Shown piece by piece: positions 22,338 through 33,118 of a DNA stretch of 64,000 bases. Position 1 is the first letter of the stretch. Each line of letters starts with the position of its first letter. The position numbers and the translations under genes are program-made. The stretch comes from Conchocele bisecta (Eukaryota > Mollusca > Bivalvia > Lucinida > Thyasiridae): the NCBI GenBank assembly GCA_029237695.1, contig CM055266.1, positions 7,891,805-7,955,804 of the forward strand, read 5' to 3'. The notes beneath the pieces were generated by a model. It saw nothing but the letters and a program-made list of their open reading frames with translations, made no database searches and had not been told where the DNA came from.

Positions 22338-22562
22338 TTTAACCCTTTAACCTCTAACTTACGGGAATGGAATTTTATATGATGATTGTATGACCAATCC
22401 ATTCGTCGCAAAATTATTTTCATACTAGTCTCTGTACAAATATGAAACTTACTTGTAAAAAGTGCAGATTCTGAGGAGACGGCTCGTTACGAGCCGGCTC
22501 ATCTGGATCTTCACTGTTTGCAAACACCGCTACAGAGGGCTGTTGTGTTGAAAGGGTTTATG
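22338..22562. mobile_element. TTAACCCTTT MITE, copy 1
   Basis: Begins ATTTAACCCTTTAACC and ends GAAAGGGTTTA. It contains the inner hairpin GGCTCGTTACGAGCC and the phrase GGCTCATCTGGATCT. Related copies are at 24409, 24711 and, inverted and diverged, 38088. Confidence 0.75.
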
Positions 22563-22585
22563 AATACCGATTGCTAGATTCATCA

Positions 22586-23098
22586 TTAAAGGTGCATGAC
22601 TACTCAGTAGGCACACAATGTTTTATATCAAAGACATCATCTGAGACATTTTCTGGCAAAATATACATTAATGCACCATTATCCCACGTATTGGTTGGCA
22701 TTATTATACATTTTACATCAGACGTAACTTTCCACACTGATACATGTATCAGGGACGATAACAGTGTTTCCTTAAAATGTTAACGGACATTGCTATTTGT
22801 ACTCTTTTTATTTATTTTTTGATGTGCAATTATCATACTTTATAATCTGTCGAAAATATTATATTTTCAGGTGACACATTTAATTAGTATACATAATTAA
22901 ACATATCATGCCTCATTTTCATATGAAAATAGCCTGATATCCACGCGCGTCACTATCAGTAAAATGCATATTATGATTATATCTCAATATAGCGGGCACT
23001 CGTAATATTTAGAACTGGTGGAATAGTGATGCAATCATACACTTACTTAATTCCTATAAATAACATTTTGTGCCTACTGAGTGAGAATGTACCTTTAA
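22586..23098. mobile_element. TTAAAGGTACAT MITE, full 513-bp copy
   Basis: Left TTAAAGGTGCATGACTACTC and right, inverted, TTAAAGGTACATTCTCACTC; both continue AGTAGGCACAnAATGTT, giving about 40-bp terminal repeats. Partial copies lie at 14553, 17970, 52560 and 59270. No coding capacity; the long plus-strand frame at its left end is not meaningful. Confidence 0.85.
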
Positions 23099-23128
23099 CA
23101 TGCCGCTCATTCTACTGACTGTTGCAAC

Positions 23129-23560
23129 GAGGTGCATAATCACCTAGTTACAACAACAACAACACAACTGAAACTGCCAGAAGCGCCTCCGATTCAAAGT
23201 ACGTATTATTTTATATTGTCCTTATTATGTAACATATTTTGATGAAATATGGCGCATCAAACGCGGCTTGTTAAGCTGCATTTGGTGGTCTCGGTATTTT
23301 GGCCCAAACTTCTGTCGTGTTTGCGAAGAATCGAGTTTACTGACACGGATATCGATTATTCGCAAAAAAAGGCATAAGTATATGACGAAGTCCCGAAACC
23401 ACCAAATGCAGATCATGAAGACGCGTTTGCTGCGCCATATTTCATCAAAATCCGTGGCATATTAAGGAAACTATCAAATAATATTTACTTTGGAGTCGAC
23501 GCACTTTCAGAACTTTCAGCCATTGTTGTCGGTGTTGTAACCACGTGATCATGCACCTTG
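23129..23560. mobile_element. Palindromic ACAAC MITE, full copy 2
   Basis: Left GAGGTGCATAATCACCTAG with (ACAAC)n; right ends CCACGTGATCATGCACCTTG. Same arms and central CGAAGAATCGAGTTTACTG hairpin region as 15821-16220. Opposed open frames at 23225-23465 are by-products of the palindrome. Confidence 0.85.
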
Positions 23561-24026
23561 TGCAAGTGGTTCAAGGAAATAAAAAGTACAAACACGTTAA
23601 TTTCCGTCAGATTGATTGGCCAATCCAATTTCAGAACTTACACTGGTACTATAAACAATTGCATTCCATAAAATATACGTTCACAGTGTAATATCACGGT
23701 GCAATACAAATCATAATACACTAGTGTAATACATATGCAAATGAGACCGGTACAGACAACATACTAGGTATTCATTACATCGTCAACGTGTTGTACTGTG
23801 CTTATGCAATACATATAATCTAAAAGTGTTGTTGGTAAAATTTAATGTGATATGTATTAAACTCGTTGACCGATTTCATTAGAAGCTCGACATGGCCTTC
23901 TTTCTTATGAAATCAGTAAACACGTTTAACAAATATCATATTAAATAATATGATGTACATGTAAGATCCTCTATATATTTGAGTAGTTGATCATGGTTTA
24001 TCACACGCCGCACACCATACTAATAC
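23561..24026. other. No recognised feature
   Basis: Unassigned AT-rich sequence. Confidence 0.35.
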
Positions 24027-24354
24027 AAGAATTCCGCCACGGAAGCGGTATCGCGCCTGCCGAGGCATTTGATCGTGAACATTACAAGTAAATACATGAC
24101 CTTTCCTTGAGAATTTGGATGTGGGTGTGTGTGTAATGAAGCATCATCCCTAGACAAACATTGATGTGAAATATTATCAAAATCTAGCAAGTGGTTAAAG
24201 AGATATTGTGAAAAATCAATAACTTTAACGCATTTACCTTACAAAAAAACCGGACGACGCGGACGACGACGACGCGGACGACGACACGACGACACGACGA
24301 CGCGGACGACGACGACGACGACGGAAAAAGCGTCGACTATAGTCACGACAATAA
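24027..24354 (+). mobile_element. Helentron/HINE-like element, minimal copy
   Basis: Left AAGAATTCCGCCACGGAAGC then TCGCGCCTGCCGAGGCATTTG, a single degenerate GACCTTT unit, a GGACGACGACG microsatellite and a 3' end AAAAGCGTCGACTATAGTC. Same ends as the 3.1-kb element at 53027-56135, but essentially without the array and without the full 3' hairpin. Confidence 0.75.
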
Positions 24355-24408
24355 AATAAACAAATCGAGTTTCAAAAATATGGGAGATAACTACACCAAT
24401 TTAACCCT

Positions 24409-24655
24409 TTCACCCAATTTAACCCTTTCACCCTTTCACCCTTTCAACCTAATGTTCCGACCAATCAAATGGTCACAAAATTATTTTCAGATTCGTCCAT
24501 TTATGAAAAGGGGGTGTTTTTGTTCTAAGAAATATGAAAATTACTTTCAGAAAGTGTAGATCCTGATGAGACGGCTCGTTACGAGCCGGCTCATATGGAT
24601 CTGCACTGTTTGCATAAACCGATATAGCGGGCTTTCGGGTTCAAAGGGTTAAACT
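24409..24655. mobile_element. TTAACCCTTT MITE, copy 2
   Basis: Bounded by AATTTAACCCTTTCACCC and GGGTTCAAAGGGTTAAA, with inner hairpin GGCTCGTTACGAGCC and TGCACTGTTTGCATAAACC. Confidence 0.8.
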
Positions 24656-24710
24656 GTTTTGGAACGACTCGTTTGTCACCTGCGAAACCAACTAGACGAC
24701 GTTATACGTG

Positions 24711-24957
24711 TAAACCCTTTCACCCCTAAGTAACTGCAATTAGTTTTGATATGTTAATGTTGCAGCCAATCCAATCATCGCAAAATGATTTTCAGACTAG
24801 TCCATTTCATAAAAAGGGGTATTTTTTGTTCTCAAAAATATGAAAATTACTTTCAAAAAGTGCAGATCATAATGAGACGGCTCGTTACCAGCCGGCTCAT
24901 CTGGATCTGCACTGTTTGCATAAACCCTATTGCGGGATTTCGGGTTCAAAGGGTGTA
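24711..24957. mobile_element. TTAACCCTTT MITE, copy 3
   Basis: Bounded by GTAAACCCTTTCACCCC and GGGTTCAAAGGGTG. The inner hairpin has one mismatch (GGCTCGTTACCAGCC). Direct neighbour of copy 2, 55 bp apart. Confidence 0.8.
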
Positions 24958-25058
24958 AGGTCCAGCAAATCTGTTTTCTATCTGTAATGTTCGTCATGCG
25001 CACTCAAGTAAAAATAAGACAGTTTAAATAAATTTGCCCGATATTTTTTTACTTAGAA

Positions 25059-25427
25059 ATGTCGGCACAACAGCGAAGATTTGTTGAAGGTTTCCAAACG
25101 AAACAAACGAGCACGAATAGAAAACGGAGTGAAAACGATCGCGTTGTACAGGAATATGTATAGAAACGAATTCCGTACGCTAAAATTCGTCGGCGAGCAA
25201 CGTTTCGCGTCGAAAAAATGCACACGTTTCCTGACGAAATGCCAATCAAATGTCTTGCGTTTATGCAGTATATTATGGGAATTCATCAGGAATCCGGCGC
25301 CTATATGCATATCGAACAAGTATGCGGTAACCAGGAACCCACACTTCTAAAGTCTCGGCACAAGGCATTTATCAAGGAATCAGTTTCTACTAACGCGAAG
25401 TGGCATCGATATAGAATATCGACATGA
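25059..25427 (+). pseudogene. Possible broken gene, unrecognised
   Basis: From ATG at 25059 one frame runs to a TGA at 25427, broken only by a TAG after codon 34. The part after the stop includes MHTFPDEMPIKCLAFMQYI. Composition is less AT-rich than the surroundings and looks codon-like, but I cannot assign a family. It could be a decayed transposon gene or an exon. Overlapping frames on both strands are less convincing. Confidence 0.25.
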
Positions 25428-25626
25428 AACCTTTTTACGCCGGTGCGTCGAGCTGTACAAGTGTGTTCTTAGCCATTATTTGTTTGTGGCTGCTGTATGT
25501 TGTACACGCTGAATATTCAAGGAAATTCCATTGTGAAAGTCATAGTTGAATGTTTGTTTTTCTGGGGGAGGGGGGGGGGGGTGGTTGCACCCCAACCCCG
25601 CCCATACCCAGCCCCACATGTGACTG

Positions 25627-25854
25627 TGACTGGAGAAATGGGGATTATGGAATTTGTGACCAATGTAACTCCTGATCAAACAGAACACGCACTTAACCGG
25701 ATACATGTACCGACCTATATTGCTTGTTAGAAACATGATGTGTGTTTCATCGATGGAATGGTAAACAGTGCAGATCCTGATCCGACTGTGCGGATGCACA
25801 GGCTGATCTGGATCTACACTGGTCGCAAAGCCAATAAGCCCCAATTGTTCAGTC
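25627..25854. mobile_element. MITE, TGACTGGAG family, full copy
   Basis: Left TGACTGGAGAAATGGGGATT and right GCCCCAATTGTTCAGTCA, with interior GTGTGTTTCATCGATGGAAT and GTGCAGATCCTGATC. A poly-G run at 25563-25580 lies just upstream, outside the element. Confidence 0.8.
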
Positions 25855-26006
25855 ATATAAACAAATGTTTTAAATGTATCTAAAAGTCTCCGTAAGTGAA
25901 ACGAAATAAAGAATTGTTTATTTTGTAATTCTTATAACAGAGAGTAAAACACATTCTTTAATTTCGTGGTGACTGACTGATACTACATTGTATTAGGTGC
26001 TGTTAA

Positions 26007-26235
26007 GGACCCGTTGGGCCCCTGATCATCCAATGATTCATGCATAATTGCTTCTTAAATGTGATGGGATATAAGCATAACATGCATGTGAACATTCCCC
26101 TCTTACTATATCCTGCACAGTGCATGGAGTTGGCCATCTTAGTATGTACAAGCCATCGCCCAGTTCTTATTGAGTTTAATAATATGACAAACACATGAAT
26201 AAAAGTTGGTGCAACATGATGGGGAGACATCAACT
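26007..26235 (+). repeat. AAGGACC..AATGATTCATG dispersed repeat, copy 2
   Basis: Second copy of the repeat at 20713-20960, in the same orientation, ending GATGGGGAGACATC. Confidence 0.75.
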
Positions 26236-26950
26236 CCTGCGTGCTATGCTTTGTGTTCATCAAACTTATATACAAAGTCTTATATCTGAAGGGTTTGTTA
26301 ACCCTTTGTTAAAATGTTGGATAATTCAGTAAATATGTGTAACTGTAAAAACAATACACAGTGCTGTATATATATACCTGTATTACCATACATACTGTAT
26401 CGAATCCAATGGCGTGTAACCAATTATATGAGTGTATTGTCACTACTGTCTACTTGCCTGCTATGCGAGTAAATAGGGATTTTACCTGTGTCAGTTGTAT
26501 TTCTAATAATAGACAGTGCATCAGTTTCACATTTTACACATTGAAAACATGTCCATTGTCTATTTTGCGAGCGATGGTAGAACCGTTCAGATATCTAGCT
26601 TTTTGTGTAGTCTGCTAAAATATTGTTTATACTACGCTGTCGTCCTATTTATCTGGGTTGTATTGCACCAACTTTTATTAGATTGTTAGTATTATTTACT
26701 GTACGTGTCAAACGCTCCAAGTGAAACTGTCCGATAGCATGTACGAACTAAAATGGCGGAGATGGTACCCCAAGTATCTGTATAATATACTCTAAGAAGA
26801 ACAATGTCAGATATACATGTACTTTATATAGATATTCCGTCGCATGTATTAGTCTACTACATTTGAAACATAAGGTCATATTCTATAAAGTCAGTCCTTA
26901 ACGCATATATCTGTGTCAATATTTCATTCAGTTAACATCTTAGTTAGTTT
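26236..26950. other. No recognised feature
   Basis: An 85-codon plus-strand frame (26361-26618) has several cysteines but no recognisable domain. Nothing else is supported. Confidence 0.35.
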
Positions 26951-27339
26951 CGGAGCCCCGCAGGGGACGGATATTTTTGTTTTTATTATTTCGTTCCCCA
27001 ACGAACAATTCCTTCTCTCAATTTAACAATTCGTTCCCACGAATAACAATTCGTTCCCACTAATTAACAATTCGTTCCCTCAATTTAACAATTCGTTCTC
27101 ACGAAAAAAAATTCATTCCCACGGGAACGAATTGTTATATCGTGGGAACGAATTGTTAATTCGAGGGAACGAATTGTTAAATTGAGGTAACGAATTGTCA
27201 TTTCCTGGGAACGAATTGTTAATTCGAGGGAACGAATTGTTATATCGTGGGAAAGAATTGTTAATTCGAGGGAACGAATTGTTAAATTGAGGGAACGAAC
27301 GGAACGAATTAATAAAATTCATGCCCCCTGCTGTGCGGT
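26951..27339. mobile_element. GAACGAATTGTT palindrome-array element, copy 1
   Basis: Ends CGGAGCCCCGCAGGGGAC and CATGCCCCCTGCTGTGCGG are inverted relatives. The left half repeats AACAATTCGTTCCCACG and the right half repeats its complement CGTGGGAACGAATTGTTA, so the whole 389 bp folds back. The minus-strand frame with repeated NNSFPRI peptides is a by-product. Confidence 0.85.
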
Positions 27340-28117
27340 ATATAATAGAGGTTAAACCTGTCGACATGCCGTCCATGTTTAAAGTAGGGGAGACAATGAT
27401 AGCCAGTGAATGTGTACAATAAGGTATCGGTTGTGTCCCCTGTATGACAGTTTGCGAACTACAAATCATTGCATCAATTGAAAGGGTAAGTGAAAGTAGG
27501 GGTTACTGGACCTATCCCCTTTATTCTACTGAACCTTTGAATTGTATTATCCTGATTATACATGTACAGCTAATGGCATACATTTCCTCCACACCCACAC
27601 CGTTGGGTGGCGGCTGAAAACATAAGAAACCCATATATATGCATGCACTAGGATTGGAGAAATGTTTTCGAAAATCAAAGCAGTAACAGGAGATGACTTG
27701 TGAATATATGGTCTAATGCTGTTGCCATCCACGAAATAGAATGCCAGTGGTTGTCTAATACCCGTCTCTATGCTCTTTATATCTAATTCCCCGTGTATGT
27801 TCGCCACCCTCGGACGGATTAATAGCAGCAACTTGATTTGTAATAATGTGTCGTCAATCGTTTATGCTAATATTGCTATTTATTTCCTTTGACATTCAGT
27901 TGTCCCTGGTGGAATAGACAGCTTTGTTATGAAGATTAAAATGCCCTCGCTTAGCACGGCAAATCAGTATAAGATGTCATAAAATTCCGCAGCTATTTGT
28001 CTCTTTTTATCCGACAGATTTAGATTGTTCGTTGGTAGCGATAGGGACACATATAATGGAAACTCATACGTCACCGTGACATATTGCAATTATTATTCAG
28101 ATTCTATGGATTTGCAT
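27340..28117. other. No recognised feature
   Basis: A 91-codon minus-strand frame (27556-27831) has no recognisable domain. Nothing else is seen. Confidence 0.35.
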
Positions 28118-28187
28118 ACAGTCGAACCCCTCTAAACCGGACACACTGGCAACCCCAATGTGTTAAATTTAGAAGGGGTTCGCTGTC
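28118..28187. mobile_element. Tigger/pogo-like foldback remnant
   Basis: Left ACAGTCGAACCCCTCTAAAC and right AGAAGGGGTTCGCTGT form an imperfect 70-bp palindrome. Confidence 0.6.
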
Positions 28188-28253
28188 ATTTCTTTTATTG
28201 TCGTGTCTTTCCATGATTGACATGGACAAAATCTGTTCACGGAGTGCTTAATT

Positions 28254-28895
28254 ACAGTGGAACAACTCTAAACCGGACACCCTGGGAAAACCAGACATGG
28301 CACGGGTATGTACGGAGCCCCGAAGGGACGGAATTGTTTTTTTTATTAATTCGTTCCCACGAAATAACAATTCGTTAATTCGTTCCCACGAAATATCAAT
28401 TCGTTCCCACGAAATAACAATTCGTTCCCTCCATTTAACAATTCCTTCCCACGAATTAACAATTCGTTCCCCACGGGAACGAATTGTTAATTCGTAGGAA
28501 CGAATTTTTTTATTGTGGGAACGAATTGTTAATTCGAGGGAACGAAGTGTTAAACTGAGGGAACGATTTGTCATTTCGTGGGAACGAATTGCTATTTCGA
28601 GGGAACGAATTGTTATTTCGTGTGTACGAATTAATAAAAAAATACATGTCCCCTGCGGGGCCCCGTAGGTATGGGGGGTGGGATTATTTACTTAGAGCGC
28701 GATAGTCCGCATGCCGCTGAAGTTCGCAGAATATATCATCGTACGTGCGGACGAACCTACTGTCTGTTTCACGAAACCTGCCCAACTTTTACGGCAATAT
28801 AAACAATGCAAAAACAATATTTATTTCGATAATATTAAATTAGAACAAAATTTAAGAATGAATCTTTGTGTCCGGTTTAGAGAGGTTCCACTGTA
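28254..28895. mobile_element. Tigger/pogo-like element with nested insertions
   Basis: Left ACAGTGGAACAACTCTAAAC and right CCGGTTTAGAGAGGTTCCACTGT are inverted partners 642 bp apart. Between them sit a GAACGAATTGTT array (28312-28667) and one arm of the GTCTGTTTCACG foldback family (28762-28862). No transposase reading frame remains. Confidence 0.65.
28312..28667. mobile_element. GAACGAATTGTT palindrome-array element, copy 2
   Basis: Ends CGGAGCCCCGAAGGGACGG and CATGTCCCCTGCGGGGCCCCG. Left half repeats AATTCGTTCCCACGAAAT; right half repeats GGAACGAATTGTTA. Differs from copy 1 in unit number and order, while the ends are well preserved. Confidence 0.85.
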
Positions 28896-29021
28896 GTTTG
28901 TTATGTGTTTATTATTGTGACGGAAATTTCAAGATAGATACCAATACCAATTGGAGAAGACTGTCAAATTGTAAATCCCGATAAACCACGCGAATGTGCT
29001 ACAGACAGGCGCGAGTCTACG

Positions 29022-29215
29022 GTCTGTTTCACGAAAACTGTCCAAATTTTACGGCTACATGTATATAAATAATGCAAAAACAATATATTTTTTGATAATA
29101 TTAAATTATAGCAAAATTTAAGAATGAGTCTTTTTATTTCGTGAAATTTGGTCCAATATTGATTTGATTGCCAAAAAACAAGTTCCACTTGTTAAATCCC
29201 CATTGACATCTTCAC
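29022..29215 (+). mobile_element. GTCTGTTTCACGAAA foldback family, single arm
   Basis: Starts GTCTGTTTCACGAAAACTG, carries AATGCAAAAACAATAT, AAGAATGAGTCTTTTTATT and CGTGAAATTTGGTCCAATATTG, and ends TTAAATCCCC..GACATCTTCAC. It corresponds to the left arm up to the centre of the 567-bp palindrome at 36206. Confidence 0.75.
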
Positions 29216-29231
29216 AGGTTGTCATTGTTGA

Positions 29232-32140
29232 TACCGACGTAATGATTATGAATTCATTGAGAAACATAATTACATCCGCAACTCGGTAAACAGCTACTAC
29301 TTCAACCTTACTGGATCCAATTATTGTTAACCAAGATCAGATCATTCTTAAAAGCGATGTATTATCTGTTTCGCCAAATATAAGTGATCATAAGGCTACA
29401 TGTGTCATCATACCAGCTGAAAGTTCATATAATAATTCATATAAACGAACTGCATCGAACTATAAAAGAGCAGACTTTGCTAAATTTAACGAGCTCATGC
29501 TTACTACTGATTGGACAATTTTAAATAATGGTAGTGTAGATGATGCATCTAATATATTTACATTCAAGTTCATTGAGCTAGCTAAGCAATGCATTCCATG
29601 CAGTCAAGTCACAGTGCGGCCTAACGATAAACCATGGTATGATTCTGAAATTCCCCAAACAAGCAAGCTAAGGGACAAGTTACGAAAGAAAGCAATACAA
29701 TTTGGACGGGTGGACGATTGGAATAGATACAAAACAACTCGGAATAAAGTTAATAATATGAAGAAAAAAACATGCAAGAGAAGCATTCTAGAACGACAGA
29801 GAGTTTAATCTAACAGAATCATTTTCGAATAACAAAATATATTTCTGGAAGCTAGTCCGACACTTTGTGAAAGACAGCAAGTCAAGTGGTACTATTCCTC
29901 CTTTAAAAATCAATGACGGTAACAGCGAAAATTTATATTTGTCTGATGCCGAAAAGGCAAACTGTCTGAACAACTTCTTCGTTTCAATATCAACTGTTGA
30001 TGATACCAACTTTACTTTACCACCGGCTGAATTAAAAACTAACCAAGTTCTTGATACGATTAATATAAATGAATCTGAGGTTAGAAATATAATACGAATT
30101 TTGCAAACTAATAAAGCTTGTGGATACGATCTAATTAGTCATAGAATTTTAAAAGGAACTATTACATCTGTCTCAAAACCTCTGGCGATGCTCTTTAATA
30201 GATCTGTTAATGAATATCAATTTCCGATGACGTGGAAATTAGCAAGTGTAATTCCTCTATTTAAAAAAGGGTATCCACAGACGCCTTAAAAGTATCGCCC
30301 GATATCGTTATTAAGCTGTCTAGGTAAGGTAATGGAGAGAATAATGTTTAATCATATTTATGATCACTTGCACTCACAACAATTGATTTATAACAGGCAA
30401 TCTGGTTTGTGACCAGGCCACTCAACGGTATATCTACTTATAGACATTCACCATCAAATATGTCAGGCATTTGATGAACGACAATCTACATGTATAGTGT
30501 TTTGTGATATTTCTAAAGCCTTTGATAGAGTATGGCTTAAGGGGTTACTATTTAAGCTAAGGCAAAATGGATTAACTGGTTGAATTTTACACTGGATCGA
30601 AAACTACTTGTCGAACAGGAAACAGTCCGTATCAATACGCACAACCTCAGATACCAAATTAGTTACTGCTGGCGTACCACAAGGTTCGGTACTCGGCCCA
30701 TTACTATTTATAATATATGTTAACGACATAACTGACAATCTATTAAGTATTGTTCGATTATTTGCTGACGACAGCTCTCTGTCCTTTTCTTCAACAAATG
30801 TTGATGATCTAGAAGGCATACTAAATCATGACCTGCTAATGATTTCTGATTGGGCTAAACAATGGTTGATTAGTTTCAATCCGAACAAGACTGAAGCGAT
30901 GCTTCTAACATTAAGACAACTTTATCGACCCTTAACCTTAATTTTCAGAACACGTCCCTAACCTTTGTTGACGATCATAAGCATATTGGTTTAACACTGA
31001 GCAATAACAGAAAATGACATACACACATACAACATATATAATTAATTCGACTACGAGAGTATTGGGAATAATGCGTAACCTAAAATTTAAGATAAGCAGA
31101 CAGTCTTTAAACCAAATATATATATATTATAGTAGACCTATAGTAGAATATGCTTCATCAGTCTGGGATGGGTGTACAGAATGTGAAAAGGATTCATTGG
31201 AAACAAATCAGAATGAAGCCGCGAGAATAGTAACAGGATTAACACGGTCAGTATCACTCGACAACTTAAGGCAGGAAGTTGGATGGCAACTTCTATCTGT
31301 TCGACGTAGTATTCAAAAGCTTTCGATCATGTACAAAGCCAACAATAATCAAGTACCTAGTTATATTTCTAACCTGATTCCACCCACTGTTAATAATATA
31401 TCTCGTTACAATCTTAGAAATCAATTTGATTTAAATGTCCCCACTACACGACTGGAAATATATAAACAATCGTTCATACCATCTTCGGTACAACTCTGGA
31501 ATGAAACTGACCCGTTGCTGAGAAATGTAGATAGTCTTAGACACTTCAAAACATCATGCGCCCAACAACTATATACTCAATATAATATACCACCATACTA
31601 TTTCGAGGGAGATCGATTGTTTTCAGTCATGCATGCACTAATTCGAAATAAATGTAGCAGTCTTAATTGTGATCTTTGCAATAACCATATCAGAGAAACT
31701 CCCTACTGCGAATGTAGTGAAGTTGTAGAGGATGCTGAACATTACTTCTTTGAATGTATTAAATATCATGCGCAACGTCTAATTTTATGCCAGTCACTGC
31801 GACAATTTTATCCCCTAAACGCACATATACTTTTGCATGGCATACCTGAAGAAAGTAATGAGTGCAATACTGTTATTTTTAAAGCTGTACAAGATTATAT
31901 TAAAACTATGAAAAGATTTGAGAAATACACTTGGTGGATGCCTGAGACGCAAGCTCTATCGGATGATTTTCATTTTCCAACATCATCCAGTAGAACCTGA
32001 TAACAACGAACACTGAAATCAACTGCAGTGCACATCTATCTATGCATTAGGTTACATATTATATGACTGTACATTGTAACACACAACTCTTTTATTCTTT
32101 CTCCCAATCTCCTCTCTCACTTTCTGTACTCTCTTTTTTT
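29232..32140 (+). pseudogene. CR1/Jockey-like LINE ORF2, 5'-truncated and decayed
   Basis: The copy opens in the C-terminal part of the endonuclease (LLDPIIVNQDQII at about 29308, ISDHKAT at about 29380). A linker ends at a frameshift near 29795. Reverse transcriptase follows: LNNFF, PISLLSCLGKVMERIM, DISKAFDRVWLKGLL (motif A), GVPQGSVLGPLLFIIYVNDI and LFADDSSLS (catalytic FADD at about 30768). A further frameshift near 30960-31014 leads into the 328-codon C-terminal frame (31014-32000), which has a Cys-rich CDLCNN..CEC..HYFFEC segment. At least three in-frame stops and two frameshifts make it inactive. A related copy is at 47545-49087. Codon 3' of the stop are followed by a pyrimidine-rich 3' region. 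Confidence 0.9.
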
Positions 32141-32169
32141 ATCCGATTTTTCTTTTCGTACATTGTGCG

Positions 32170-32202
<33 letters not shown>
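32170..32202. repeat. (TA)n microsatellite
   Basis: About 16 TA dinucleotides between AAAA and CCGCATG. Confidence 0.95.
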
Positions 32203-32205
<3 letters not shown>

Positions 32206-32504
32206 CATGATTATTGGTATGCACCCATGTACATATACCTGTATACTTTTCGCCATTGCTGTTAATTTGGTAACAGGGTGGTGAATAATTATGTCCCTTG
32301 ACTGTATATTTGGCGTAGTCAGTATTGCGAGAGTGTGAATCATTTTCTCGAGACAGATTATGCCAACTACAATTGGAGGAGACTGTCTACTCGTAAATCT
32401 AGAAACACCACATACTTGTGCTATTTTAGGAGCAATTTCACTGGCAATCGCTACTTTGAATATCTTACGCCAATATTTGAACGATTATCAACTGCATCTG
32501 TGCA

Positions 32505-33118
32505 TACTAAGGACACTTCCATAGAATATAGGTCATGTGCATTGATTAGTTGTAAATGCTCATCAGAACTACTAATAAACAGCACGGCTTATTTTGAAGC
32601 TCGTAGATATCGAGAATGTTAGTACAAATACTTATATTTAGCGCGTCATGACAGGACCGTCCGAACTATCGAATGTCCATTTATAGAAAACAGTGTAGCT
32701 CCTAATCAGACTGCTCTTCAGGATCATGCCGGTTGGGGATCTGGCTCTAGGACATTTGGTCCGTTTTCTCATGACAGCACACACAAATATAATGTGAGAT
32801 TACCGATAGATAAAAATAATAATGAAATTCAGTCGTATGAATATCCGTGATACACTGTGACGTTTTCGAGTATGGACTTGCCGTACTATGATGTATGTGA
32901 AATTTAGATTGTTATTTTCAATGCACTTACTTCAATTTCATGATATGAGACAGGGTAACAGCCCCACAGACTTGTTACCTGGACATACAGGTACATATCA
33001 GGATATCATCATGATTTGACAACAGCTCTCCTCCACGTACATATATTACATGTGTTTATTCTTCAAATTATACATAATACGGTGATGACGTGGTGACGTA
33101 AAACATCAATAACATCAA
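32505..33118. repeat. Anchor B' of an inverted duplication
   Basis: Reverse complement of 3290-3890, with small indels. It is cut off on the right by the L1/Tx1-like LINE fragment at 33119, a sequence absent from the other copy. Confidence 0.8.

Noticed and set aside
27113..27469. 118-codon minus-strand frame rich in NNSFPRI repeats
   Set aside because: Arises from the GAACGAATTGTT array; the same peptide pattern appears on the opposite strand of the second copy.
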